Assembly (NCBI GenBank): GCA_910574455.1 | Contig: CAJSYZ010000001.1 | Span: 5,096,968-5,160,967 of the forward strand | Origin: Trichaptum fuscoviolaceum | Taxonomy: Eukaryota; Basidiomycota; Agaricomycetes; Hymenochaetales; Trichaptaceae | Direction of reading: 5' to 3' | Length of the DNA: 64,000 nt | Shown: positions 32,896-43,657 of the stretch, piece by piece | Layout: every line of letters starts with the position of its first letter | Numbering within the stretch: position 1 is the stretch's first letter | Made by a program: the position numbers and the translations under genes | The notes under the pieces: model-generated | Told to the model about the DNA's origin: nothing | The model's database searches: none | The model's input: the letters and a program-made list of their open reading frames with translations, nothing else

Positions 32896-34662
32896 CTACC
32901 GCTCACCGCCTATGCTACTCTTGCTCTTCCTTTGCGCCTCATAGAACCCATAAAGACTGTAAGTCGGACTCCTGTAGTCCGGATCCGCGTTTTCCAAAGC
33001 CATTTGTGCTAGAGATGGTAGTGGAGGAGGGGAGGGCACGCGCGGAGGTCCGTTCCTCAACTGGCCGACCAAGCTCTTCTTGCTTTTTGACTCGCTCAAA
33101 AATGGATCGTTGTTCTTGAGCGAAGCAAACGTGGCGACCGAGGGGAAGTCCTGCAACATCAAGTCGCCCAAGGCCGCATGGGTGCCTGTGGGACTGGGCA
33201 TCTCAGACGGCGGGCGTGTGCCACCACCACCCAGCCCGTAGGCCACAGACAGCGAGTCATCCGGATAGAGGGACACCGGCGAGAAACAGGACGAAGGCGG
33301 CGGGGGCGAGCTCAAGCCGAGAGCAGATGTGAGCGCTTTCGTGTCGCGATCGCGCCTCTCCTGGCTCTTCGTCATGGGGATAGCGTGCATGAAAGGCTCG
33401 TCCTTCGCTGCATGACGTGCATAACTCTGCCGTCTGGTATTCGCCGTGGGATCTTGCTCGTACCTAGGAGGTTGGACACGTTCCCGTGACGGCCCAGCTG
33501 ACTTCAGTGCGGGTTTAGGCTTCCCGGCTGCGGCTGCAGGGGACGGAGCGGGTCGTGGGGTCTGGTAAGCAGTTGATGTTGGCACATGCGTTTCCGTCAT
33601 ATTGGGCGACCCAATTTCGATACCACCATACATTGTCTCCACAGCTGATCGGCGCTTCACGGAGTTCTTGCTGTTCGCCCGTCCGAGCGGTTTATCCTTG
33701 ACTTTCAGAGGCTGAGTCGGCTTCGTGATAGCAGACATGGGAGGCGGAGGAAGAGGGTAGTCAACTGCCAGACCAATAGGCGTAGTAGGAGCAGCCTGAG
33801 TGTAGACAGATGCCGGTGACAGTGGGATATTGGCAGACTTGGGACTGGGATCGGCGAAGGGAGAAACCGCCGACAGGTAGGCCTTCTCGTTGACCTTAGT
33901 CAGTTCGGAGGCATTGCCTCCGCTCAAAGGCCTCCACCCAGGACCTTTTCCAGCATACGAGGCTTTCTTACTTGATGTGCCGAGCAGGTTGCCAAATGAC
34001 TGATCAGCCCACAGTCGCCCTGAGAAGCGTTCCTTACCGCCGAAAAGCGGCGATTCTTGTAAGATAGGAGCTGAAGGCCTCAGACGAGCAGAGTAAGTAC
34101 GCCGAATACAGAGATTCCTAATAACGAGAAGAGCGCCCAGACTAAAGCAAGTGGCACCAACCGCGATCAAAGCGAAGACAAAGATAGGAAGATGTCCAGA
34201 GGGACTAGAGGGCATAAAGGTAGTTGAAGAGTGAGTAGCTGCTGCTATTCCGCTAATACTTGACGGAGTTATCCAGATTGTAGTTGTCTTTCGCATAGAC
34301 GACTCGAGCTCAGTCGTGAGTTCCTGAGTAATGGACGGGTCGATGAAGACAGGAGTAGCGGTCGGAGGCAGGGTTACGGTCAAAGTTGACCCAGTAGATT
34401 GTAAGTCCCCCGCTGGAATAGGAGCAGCGAGAGCAGTTGCCTGTACATTAGTAGCATCCAGTGTATCACTGGCATGCTTAACTTTGCCTTTACCATTTAC
34501 CCCAGACTTCGTCTTCCTATGTTTCTTCTCCTTCTTCGTATGGTTGGCAGGTGTTTTAACCCTTCGGTTGATGCCCTTCATATGCCACTCCTGCGCAGTT
34601 CTTGATTTTTGTTGGGAACCTTGCGACATGTCGTGAGTACGGCTATGAATGGGTGGCACCAT
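32896..34662 (-). CDS. single-pass membrane protein with Ser/Thr-rich ectodomain, function unknown
   Basis: Single-exon frame of 588 residues. The first 60 residues are basic (KKEKKHRKTK), followed by a Ser/Thr/Pro-rich region. One clear membrane segment lies at about residues 182-206 (LPIFVFALIAVGATCFSLGALLVI) with RNLCIRR just after it, so the C-terminal 380 residues should be cytosolic. That part is rich in Ser and Pro (PLPPPPMSA, SSPPPPSS, PSPPPLPS) and probably disordered, with possible SH3-type ligands. No catalytic domain was recognised. The layout resembles fungal surface sensors and anchors with a Ser/Thr-rich outside and a proline-rich inside, but no cleaved signal peptide is visible, so topology is inferred from charge only. 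Confidence 0.7.
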   Translation of the reverse strand: MVPPIHSRTHDMSQGSQQKSRTAQEWHMKGINRRVKTPANHTKKEKKHRKTKSGVNGKGKVKHASDTLDATNVQATALAAPIPAGDLQSTGSTLTVTLPPTATPVFIDPSITQELTTELESSMRKTTTIWITPSSISGIAAATHSSTTFMPSSPSGHLPIFVFALIAVGATCFSLGALLVIRNLCIRRTYSARLRPSAPILQESPLFGGKERFSGRLWADQSFGNLLGTSSKKASYAGKGPGWRPLSGGNASELTKVNEKAYLSAVSPFADPSPKSANIPLSPASVYTQAAPTTPIGLAVDYPLPPPPMSAITKPTQPLKVKDKPLGRANSKNSVKRRSAVETMYGGIEIGSPNMTETHVPTSTAYQTPRPAPSPAAAAGKPKPALKSAGPSRERVQPPRYEQDPTANTRRQSYARHAAKDEPFMHAIPMTKSQERRDRDTKALTSALGLSSPPPPSSCFSPVSLYPDDSLSVAYGLGGGGTRPPSEMPSPTGTHAALGDLMLQDFPSVATFASLKNNDPFLSESKSKKSLVGQLRNGPPRVPSPPPLPSLAQMALENADPDYRSPTYSLYGFYEAQRKSKSSIGGER

Positions 34663-34939
34663 GTTGCTGAGGGTCTGCTAGAAAAGAGTGGACGGCTCTG
34701 TATATAACCTTTTTCAGATTCAGAGAGCCAAGTGCTGCGTCCAGCGCGAGAGCAGCGGAAGGAGGAAGAAGTGGTTGGTGGGATAGTTCAAAGCTGACCG
34801 AACGCGGGGTTCGTGGAGGATTGTTGTATTAGTAATCACTTAGGGCCGGTCGAGACGCGTTCAAGTTCGAGTTGGATCTTGGCGTTCGGCTGCTTCTCGT
34901 TTGTATCTCACTACACACCCTCAGACTCCGTGACACCTA

Positions 34940-35863
34940 ATGCCACAACAAATTTCTCCTCTTCCCATTGAACTGATTGATATAATCTTCAAGCTTGCTG
35001 TTCTGCCACTTAACGGACAAGGCGAAAAGGACCACCTAGAACGCCAACAAACCGGACTCACACTTTCCCTTACCTCCAAGGCATGCAAAGAGCTGGTTGA
35101 GCCTCTTCTATACAGAAGGGTGACCCTTCGGCATCTTCATCAAGTTACGCGCTTCAAGGACACGTTGGCGACAAGTCGAGCAGCATTTGTGGCCAAATAC
35201 ACGAAAGCGCTCTGGATCGTCTGTGAGGAGCCGGCGTTGCACGTAGTCGATAAGTTCTTGGAGGCATGTGGCGAGTTGGACCATCTCGTACTGTATGGCG
35301 AGGCGGCACAGATATTTCAGTTTCTCCCACAACACTTGCGACCATATCGCTTACGGCAGATAACACTCATCGACCCTATAGGACGAACGCATCTAAGCTA
35401 CCTAGAGCTGTCACGAATACACCTTATTACTTCGAATGAAACGAACTACTTCCAATCAATAATAAAAATCATTCCCGCTACTTCGGCCGCGAGCTTCACT
35501 GATATCTGCATCGAGGTGACCCCGGACGTGTGGGAGGAAAGATGCATATCTCTCAGTGTCGCAATGTTGTACCGTCTGCTCGAAGTGGCAAACGAACAGT
35601 GCCACGTTAGGCTCAAGAACCACAGATACCCTAGCGAAGATAGCATCTCTGATAGTGAATATATCGGAACGTGGTGGCGGCGAGTCCTTGAAAACATCGG
35701 ATCACTAGTCCCGGACGGCATGATCCAGGGAGACTCGTTAAGCAAACGGCTACAAATATCCCTTATCAACGATGAATACCCACTAGCATTCCAAAGCTCC
35801 AGTCCTACTTTCGTGGATAGATCATTTCTATCTATAGATCAGGAACCAGGTACTTTGCATTGA
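34940..35863 (+). CDS. F-box-like protein, first of a tandem pair
   Basis: Single exon, 307 residues, starting MPQQISPLPIELIDIIFKLA, a short F-box-like start (LPIEL..IIFKLAV). LTLSLTSKACKELVEPLLYRRVTL, typical of fungal F-box proteins, comes next. The next gene downstream is a clear paralogue in the same orientation: the segment LNGQGEKDHLERQQTGLTLS is identical. The C-terminal half is less conserved. Presumably a Skp1-binding substrate adaptor; target unknown. Divergent from the membrane protein gene. Confidence 0.7.
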   Translation: MPQQISPLPIELIDIIFKLAVLPLNGQGEKDHLERQQTGLTLSLTSKACKELVEPLLYRRVTLRHLHQVTRFKDTLATSRAAFVAKYTKALWIVCEEPALHVVDKFLEACGELDHLVLYGEAAQIFQFLPQHLRPYRLRQITLIDPIGRTHLSYLELSRIHLITSNETNYFQSIIKIIPATSAASFTDICIEVTPDVWEERCISLSVAMLYRLLEVANEQCHVRLKNHRYPSEDSISDSEYIGTWWRRVLENIGSLVPDGMIQGDSLSKRLQISLINDEYPLAFQSSSPTFVDRSFLSIDQEPGTLH

Positions 35864-36365
35864 CAAAACATTGAACATGGTGTCATCGTGATCTTATTGA
35901 GGGATTTGAACAACGTCATCTAACAGTGAGCAATCTTTGACTCTTCCGTTTCGTGGTACTAATTGAACCTCTCTCTTGTATACTAGGTCCGTATGCATCC
36001 CTCGATTTACTTGGCATCCAACCCCTTCAAGTTTGTCTTACGTCAACTTTTACACAACAATGCTACTGAATGTCACTTTCGCATGCATTCCTTTTCTTGC
36101 CGCTGATTACAGTTCTCAATCATGGTTGTATTATATACTTATCAGTAAATCATGAAATGTATCATACTTTATGCGTACTCTAGTCTATGTATACACCAAA
36201 GTACGCAAACTCTCTGCAGCGAAGACCTGAGTAAATTGTATCGAGTTTGGTAATCGCTCTCAACTTCTCAAGGGTCGAAGCGTGTTCAACTTGAACTCGT
36301 TTGTTTACTACTAGCTGCACACTGCCGACTCAGGCTCGCCGGTACTCTAGCGCTCTTTAATACTG
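35864..36365. other. spacer between tandem F-box-like genes
   Basis: No gene. The sequence just upstream of each start (CTCGTTTGT..CT.C.CAC) looks related, so the duplication included promoter DNA. Confidence 0.4.
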
Positions 36366-37241
36366 ATGCCACAAAGGAGTACCTCTCTTCCTATCGAACT
36401 AGTCGAAACAATTTTCAAGCTGGCTGTCTTGCCACTAAACGGACAAGGCGAGAAAGACCACCTGGAACGCCAACAAACAGGTCTTACACTTTCCCTTACC
36501 TCCAAGACGTGTCAAGAGCTGGTTGAGCCTCTTCTGTACAGAAGGGTGACTCTTCGATTTCTCTATCAAGCTACACGCTTTAGAAATACCTTGGCGACAA
36601 GCCGGGCAGCATACGTCTCCAAACACACGAAGGCGCTCTGGATCATCTGTTATGATCAGGATGCGTTGTTGCTCCTCGTCCATACGTTTCTGGAGGCATG
36701 CGGTGATTTAGACCATCTCGTACTGTATGGCCAGGCAGTACATATATTGGATCTCCTTCCGCAACGCTTGCGACCTTACCGCCTTCGAGAATTGACCCTC
36801 ATCAACCCCTCAAGCCAACCTCAGCTAAGCTACCTGGAGACGACACGATTGCACCTTATCAGCTCGAGGCATATAGACTTCCTGGACTTAATGAACAGAT
36901 TAAAGCCCGTTCTTCCAAGCTCCGCTGGCTTGCCAAATCTCTGCATCGAGGTGATAGGTGACTGGTGGAATAAACACGACTTACCTCTGTTGGGTCGTTT
37001 GCTCGCGTCAAAGCAGTGTCATATTTTGCTCAGGATACACCGAATCCCCAGAAATGGACTCCTCTCGGGCACTCCGTACGCGGAGGCGTGGTGGCGGCTG
37101 GCCATTATGAACATCCCGAACATTGACGAAGCCACCCTTCGCAAACGGATACACCTCTCCGTTATTGATGAACAGACCACTAGTTACAGATCGCTCACGG
37201 ACAAAGCGTGTCGAGCAATTGATAATGATGCTTTGCATTGA
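36366..37241 (+). CDS. F-box-like protein, second of a tandem pair
   Basis: Single exon, 291 residues (MPQRSTSLPIELVETIFKLA). The first 190 residues are strongly similar to its upstream neighbour: LEACGDLDHLVLYGQA against LEACGELDHLVLYGEA. The C-terminal third is shorter and more diverged. No stop or frameshift is seen, so both copies look functional. Confidence 0.7.
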   Translation: MPQRSTSLPIELVETIFKLAVLPLNGQGEKDHLERQQTGLTLSLTSKTCQELVEPLLYRRVTLRFLYQATRFRNTLATSRAAYVSKHTKALWIICYDQDALLLLVHTFLEACGDLDHLVLYGQAVHILDLLPQRLRPYRLRELTLINPSSQPQLSYLETTRLHLISSRHIDFLDLMNRLKPVLPSSAGLPNLCIEVIGDWWNKHDLPLLGRLLASKQCHILLRIHRIPRNGLLSGTPYAEAWWRLAIMNIPNIDEATLRKRIHLSVIDEQTTSYRSLTDKACRAIDNDALH

Positions 37242-37864
37242 CAAGATATCTGTCGGCATTTGGGGTGACGACTTTGTGTTGAAGGATGCGGGTGATTGAC
37301 ATCTGCTTGTGAGTAAGCTTTTGCTCTCTTCAGCCCGTGTAATGCTAATGGTGCGTCTTTTGTTCAGTTTTGTACGCGTTCATCATTTGCTGGCGTTCCG
37401 AGTCCTTTCTTATTTGCCTTGTGAACACCGACGCCTCTCATTATCTTTCCCATTCAATGCCCTGCATCCCTAAGTCATTTTGCTGTCTGTTGCTTTTTGT
37501 TCTCGTTCACCGTTGTATACCTAATTTAAATACCAATGTGCGTTGTCAAAGTAGAGAAATGTTTATAAATCTATGTCTTTCTTCGTTTTCAGTCTACATA
37601 TTATGTATACCAAAGTACGCACTGGCAGGTCGTCAGCCAAGACCTGGGTAATTGCGTGTCGAGAGCGTAGGAACCGTCACCCACTTTCAGCCACGACCAC
37701 AAGGCAGTCACTGCGCATACTGTGCACCGCAGTCGCGCAATCATGGCCGCTGCTTTCTTGAATCCACCCAACGTCTTATTTTTACTAATTCTACAGCCTA
37801 ACTATGCTCATAGCGCTCTGAATCTACTGCTGCTGTTAAGCCGACATACAACTCGACAGACATA
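37242..37864. other. intergenic
   Basis: No gene supported; contains the 3' flank of the F-box-like gene and the presumed promoter of the MFS gene. Confidence 0.45.
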
Positions 37865-40069
37865 ATGACCGCGTCAGTGTCGGAAAGCGCCAGTGCACGT
37901 CTCAGAACACGTCAAGCCGCGACGGCGAACGACTCGGACCATCCGAATCCTTTCCAGCAGAGCGACGACATATTCAGCATACCAGAAGAGCCAGTGACGG
38001 AAGAGACATTCGAGGCGTATCGAGAGGAGGTCGAGGAGAGGGAGGACTCAAATGTTGCTGTCGTTGCGGACAAACGACCTTGGTACAGGAGACCATCGGC
38101 TTGGTGGTGCGTTGCTTTCATGGCTCTTCTCATAGTTATGGTTCTAAGATCATGAATACAGGATGCTTGTCTTGATGCCGATGACAGCAATGACATTGTC
38201 GGGCGTGCAGCCATCAGCAGTTCAGATATACACAGAGCTTGTGTGCAAAGCCTTGCGTCCGGATCTCTCGACAGCGTACGATGGGACATGCGCCTCTGAT
38301 CCTAAGGTGCAGGCCGTCGCATCGAAGCTCATGGCATGTTAGACTGCTCTATTCTCTGATTCTTACACTTGCTCTGACGCGGAATCGATCATTACCAGCT
38401 ATCATGACCTCGTTGGGTGTCTTGACCTGTATCACCGCTGCTTCCTGGGCCTCATTATCGGATCGGATAGGTCGAAAGCCTGTTCTCGCCATCGCGAGCG
38501 TCGGAGCCATGTTCAGGTAGACTAATTTCCTGCCGCTTGGGACGAAGGAAGCTGATCGTCTACAGCTATTCCGTCCTCGTTCTCGTGCATTCATACTCAG
38601 AGCAGTTACCCGGAGGATTCTGGTTCTGCATCGTCGGATCGTCTGTCTATGGACTTCTCGGAGGTATGTTAGGACTATCTGTGATGCAGACGCTTCCAAC
38701 GCTGATGGGCATCGTGCAGGGTCAGCAGCAGCGACCGCGACGACAACAGCCTATGTCACTGACTGTTGCTCACTATCCGCTCGTGCCCGCATGCTTTCGC
38801 TCACTCTTGGCTTGCGTTTCATCGGGATGTCCATGGGCCCCATACTCAGCGGCTTTCTGGTCCGATTCTTCGGCACTCCCATCGCAGCCGTCTACTTTGT
38901 CGTTGGCGTCCACGCGCTATACTTCATCCTCGTGCTCTTCGTCATCCCCGAGTCTCTAGGGCGGGAGAAGAAAGAAGAGAAACCGCCGGAGCTGGGACGC
39001 AGCTCGGGCCGCCGAGCGGGCTGATAGGCGCAGTCGACCGGTCCAGAAGCTCCTCGTGAATGCTTTCGCCTTTTTGCCCGCTGGACGTCGTGAAGCCAAT
39101 CGTTGTTCACTCGACGTACTCCGGCCGAAGTCACAGAGACTGGAGTTTAACGTTCATCGCCATAAGCTCGGGCGTAGCCTCGCTCATACTAGCGTCATAT
39201 CAGTCTCAATTCCAGTACGCCGCGGCGACGTTTGGTTGGTCGGCCGTCGAGGTTCGTTCCATCCTATGGCACCCTTTATCATGACTTAACCTTTCGTTAT
39301 AGCTTGGCTACTGGATGAGCAGCATTGTTGCCTCTCGTGCGTTTACATTGACGGCCGTTATTCCAAGTATGTGGACAGATTTTCCAATGCCAAATGTAGG
39401 CTCACTCTGCTGTCTAGCTATCATTAAATTATACCATAGATTCTCTTCGACAAATACCTCTGACAACCTAGACTCTAGTGACAATACTCCTCTGCTCGTG
39501 TCCGAAGATGAAGAACGACCACCACCCGAGGCGCGCCCGAAGAAGCACCGTCACCCGCACCACACACCCACCTTCGACCCTCATCATCGCGCAGTTGTCC
39601 CTCCTTCTTGAAGTCATCTGCTATGGCATCTTCCCCTTCTTCGCGTCCGCCTCGCCTGCCGTCTTCAAGCCCATCTACATCGTCCTCTCCGACCTCTCTG
39701 CGTGCGGAGCGGGTTTCGGCCCTGCGATACAGTCGCTTGCGAACGAGCTGTATACGCGACGCGGTGGGACGGAGTCCGGAAAACTCTTTGGGACTCTGAG
39801 CGTCATCCAAACTGTTTGGTGAGTCTCTTCTTCGATACTCACTTACCTGCCAGATACCAGAAAGTTCGTTTGTTGACATCTTATTCGCCAGTTCCCAAAT
39901 TGTCGGACCCATGCTTTATGGGTTCACGTACAGCGCGATCGTCGGATCGTACCCGCAGGGCATATTTTTCGTTTCTTTCGGAGCTACGTCTCTTGCCTTG
40001 ACAGCTCTGTTCTTCGTAGAGCTTCCCAAGGCCCCCAGCGGCGCGGAAGGTGGTGCGCGCCTTGCCTAG
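37865..40069 (+). pseudogene. MFS transporter, probably inactivated by frameshifts
   Basis: The start is MTASVSESASARLRTRQAA with an acidic cytosolic N-terminus. Membrane segments then continue through phased introns: MLVLMPMTAMTLSGVQ, TSLGVLTCITAASWASLSDRIGRKPVL (the MFS loop motif DRIGRKP), LPGGFWFCIVGSSVYGLLGG, ARMLSLTLGLRFIGMSMGPIL, YFVVGVHALYFILVLFVIPES, WSLTFIAISSGVASLILASY, IIAQLSLLLEVICYGIFPFF and a last segment ending in a TAG at 40067-40069. Twelve segments are roughly accounted for. The frame changes three times without an intron: near 38975-39010, in CCTTTTTGCCC near 39070, and near 39570-39580. It is either a pseudogene or has base-call errors at these points. The substrate is unknown; the motif suits a proton-driven exporter. 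Confidence 0.65.
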
Positions 40070-40790
40070 AGTTTAATGAACGGAATATTCTGTAATGTGT
40101 ACTTCCATCAATCTCCGACCTAATATATTACAATCAATGTGCGGCTAATTGTACTTCAGAGTGTTTCGACATACCGCAAGTCTTAAATGTATCCCCCGTC
40201 AATCGGTATATTCACAGCTGTGCCTGGCGCTTTGGCTCGTATTTATATCGACTCTCACACGCGCAGAAATGATATACGACAATTAGGGATGGTATGTTAA
40301 TTCTATTGCCACCGTCATGTGGAAGAAGCTGGACCGAAGCATAGCGTGCGATGCCTTCTCTCGAGTCTGCTGTTAGTGCGTGGTGACTCCCATTGGGTAT
40401 TGCCTTTCTTGCCGCTTTTTTATGTTCTGTGGTTACTACAAGTATAAACTTGTCACTAAAACAAGACTCTGGCGTTTTGAGGCGCAGACTGTATCAAGAT
40501 CTTCGTACTGATTCGGCGTACAGACACCGCCTCCTTTGCACCATCTGCTATTCATAGGCCACTGCCACAATCCCATGCATCTGCGTCTATGACGATGGCT
40601 GTGTTTTGCGGGGCTTATATATTCTCTGAAGTCCGTTTGCCATAGCTACCCTCCCCTTTACTCTGAAAGTTTAAGGTATGTAGTTCCTCACATCATTAAG
40701 AACTGCATTGTCGCTAAGTTCGAGTACTTCAAGGTGGCAGAGTTATATTTAGATCGTTTGCCCCTGCAAGAAAATCTCTGGATCTCTGTA
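40070..40790. other. intergenic
   Basis: No gene or repeat seen; 3' flank of the MFS locus and presumed promoter of the next gene. Confidence 0.45.
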
Positions 40791-43023
40791 ATGTATAGTG
40801 AATTGAGAAGGGATGAGATCGAGCTGCTTCGAAGGCTGCTCGTTGCCTTGACCAAAGTCAAGAACGATGATGATAAGGAAGACCAACGTGAGTGTCATTG
40901 AGTATCAACCATTTTTCAAGTCTCTGAGAAGTGAGGAGTACATTACATAGTGAACAGTTCATCGGAAACTAACTTCATAACTGAAGAAGGGGAAAGGCTA
41001 GTTTTTGCTTTACCGGACGAAAGTCAGTACTGCACAACTCTATAGTCTAACATTTTTTACGTTTTTTGTTCACAGGTGATATTGGTTTAGTCAATGATGC
41101 GGTAGAAATAAGGCCGTGGGTGAGCGAACACGAGAAAGCGGTTGAGATGCGGATGAAGCACGAAACATTTTTGAGGTGGGTATTGAATGCCCTTCAAACT
41201 TAGCTTCCTGCCTAATGACAATCGCGCAGAGTTTGCGATGAGCTAGAATATGAGGTACGAGTAAATATTATTTTTCTTGATTCCAAGTTAACCTCATTGT
41301 TGTTTCAGCTCGGACTTCTCATTAGCAGCTTCCTCTCCGTAGGGGGGACGCGATCCGTGGTCCAAGCCGCCTCAGCGACACGGGCCTTGCTCAAGGACGT
41401 CAGAAGACACTCTACGGAATGGATCCCCTTTGAAACGAGTAGTGAGCTCTCATCATGCGATTTCTTCCACGATCTTGGGTACTACTTAGCGAGTGATCGA
41501 CTATAGGGATGAAAATCCAGGGCACAATAATGCGTAAGGCGCTGAGTGATCTCGCTGAAACTTCCTTGCAGCTCGGGGAATGCTTGATCGACTTTGGAAA
41601 CTATCATGGGCTCCCCCTTCAAGAGTTCCGTGAATGGGAGTGGTCTTTAAGGGTTCGCATTATTAGATGTCACAGTAAACTGTTTGCATACTCATTTCTT
41701 ATTACAACAAATACAGGATGGTGCGAGAAGCATTTGTGGGTGTTCTTTTGCCGCAAAGACGTCCTGTTTTTTTCCCGCTCTGATATACCAACAGTCCCGT
41801 ATCTAACGCAGAAAGAATACCACGAGCTCAGCCTCTACGTATTCCAAAGCCTCATGCCTGATCTTTCGCGTTACATGAGACGTGTTGCCCAGAGGTTAAA
41901 AGCCCTCGTACCGCTAAGTTGCGCTCTCTCCCTGCTGTCATGTTTCTATCCAGCTCTCACTCACACGTGCCCTAGCTTTACCTCCAATCCAGAGCGCCGA
42001 AAATAACGCTACGACTAGGTACCTGAACATGACAACCATCGCTACTTTCTTCTCCGGTGTCACCGCAACAACACTCCAGTTCTCCATAACTACTCAAACA
42101 GGCTCCGGATCAGCCTTGAGAAGCACTGTCAACCTGTTCTGGCTGTTGTCCCTGGTCTTCAGTGTTTCTTCTGCCATAAACAGTTTGTTGGGGATGACCT
42201 GGCGCAAGTCTGCGGGTGTGCGTTTCTCGCTTTGATCATCACATGCTTGGTAGAATGTACTAATTGATATAATACGATTTTAGAGCTCCTCCGGCGTTTC
42301 GCCTGCCTCGCTGGGCAGCAATATGGCTAGACATTGCGCCTATGATATTTCTCTTCATCTCTGCCTTCGCGTTCGCCGTAGGCCTTGCTATATTCTCGTT
42401 TGCGTCGCAGCAGGTTAGACAACATTACTCATTCAAATAACTCAATGCAAACTAATCACACACAAATCACTGACAGTCGATGTTCGTGTCAGTGGTCATA
42501 ACCACCTTCATCGTCCTCCATATAATCGAACTTTTTGTTTTATCCCTTTGGTTCATTGCTGAGCAGGAAAAGGACAGTATAGCAGTCGTGGTGCGGATCT
42601 TTCACTGGTATGTGGATTCGAATTTCTGCCGACATTCCGAGAAGGTTGATTGTGGTCGTGGGACACAGTTCGGTTTACGAACTTTTCAGTGCTCTCCATT
42701 TGACGACCAGACAGAAGTATTCATCCGCTGCCCATGGCGTCAGGAAGTACGCGAGTTGTTGCCTGCAGTCATTGAATGCAGCAAAATGGAGGTTCCGATC
42801 GCGCCTACCTCAGTCACATGCGGACCTGGAGGCGGATACGGACAACAAAACCACAGAATACACGGTCTCGTTACCGTCGTTGCAAAACGTTGAAGCACGC
42901 AGTGATCCACAAGCAGATGGAATTGAGAGCAAAGCTCGATCATTGACAGGAAGTGCATTGGATGTCGCGCCGGCAGGATTCGAACATAAAAAGGAAGACC
43001 AAGAATTACAGTCTTTCCCATAA
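40791..43023 (+). CDS. Agaricomycete multi-pass membrane protein of unknown function
   Basis: Multi-exon gene. The first six exons join in phase from MYSELRRDEIELLRRLLVAL through RLVFALPDE, VEIRPWVSEHEKAVEMR and the phase-0 join to LGLLISSFLSVGGTRSVVQ. The N-terminal 300 residues are soluble and helical. The C-terminal part has three membrane segments: FWLLSLVFSVSSAINSLLGM, MIFLFISAFAFAVGLAIFSFA and VVITTFIVLHIIELFVLSLWF. The combination YLNM.TIA.FFS.VTATTLQ plus these segments is a lineage-specific fungal architecture I recognise only as uncharacterised. Exons after 41650 are approximate. The last codons and the stop (43021-43023) lie inside a mariner-type MITE. Confidence 0.6.
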
Positions 43024-43548
43024 ACCTTGACCCCCCCCCCCCCTCAAAATCGAAAGTTTTTTTTACGCGTCTCGTGCATCACCGTGACGTGCACGCGCAC
43101 CTGCCTGAAACGTTGCGCGCAAGATGAGTTGCACACGAGTTCAGACCTTTGCGCACCACAAAGTTGGGGCTTTGCTAGATAGGTTTGCTGATATTTTCCG
43201 TTGGAAATTGCTTTCATTTCTTGTTAGAATAAGCTATAATAGATTGTAGTCACTTCTCTCGATTTTTTGCTCAGGAATTTACACATTTTACTCAAAAATG
43301 AGAAAAAAAACCATTTTTTATGCAAAGCATTGTTATTACATCTAGGTCATCAATAATATGATGCTGTATTATGTTAGAAATGAAATAGAATGTCAGCGAC
43401 ATTGGGTCGCCAGTGTGCAAAATTGAAGTGCTGAACGAGTGCGCGCTCGTCAACACACATACTACGTGGCGGTGCACGTGATGCACGTGACGCGCAAAAA
43501 AAAACTTTCGATTTTGAGGGGGGGGGTCAAGGTTTATGGGAAAGACTG
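43009..43548. mobile_element. Tc1/mariner-type MITE (540 bp) with TA target duplication
   Basis: The terminal inverted repeats start CAGTCTTTCCCATAAACC and end with the complement. Both are followed inward by a G/C homopolymer, TCAAAATCGAAAGTTTTTTT and a GCGTC/GACGCG block. TA dinucleotides flank both ends (43007-43008 and 43549-43550). The core is AT-rich and non-coding, with CACGTG-rich arms (ATGCACGTGACGCGC). Confidence 0.85.
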
Positions 43549-43657
43549 TAAGATCTCAAGAGAGCATACCACACGGAAGCGGGAGTCACTTTCTGACTTC
43601 ACATGAAAGAGATTATAACTTTTCTCTGGAATCGACCATCGAGCGTTAACCTATGTT

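Noticed and set aside
43021..43060. C homopolymer and T run as a poly(A)/terminator signal of its own
   Set aside because: They are part of the inverted repeat of the MITE and recur mirrored at 43497-43527.
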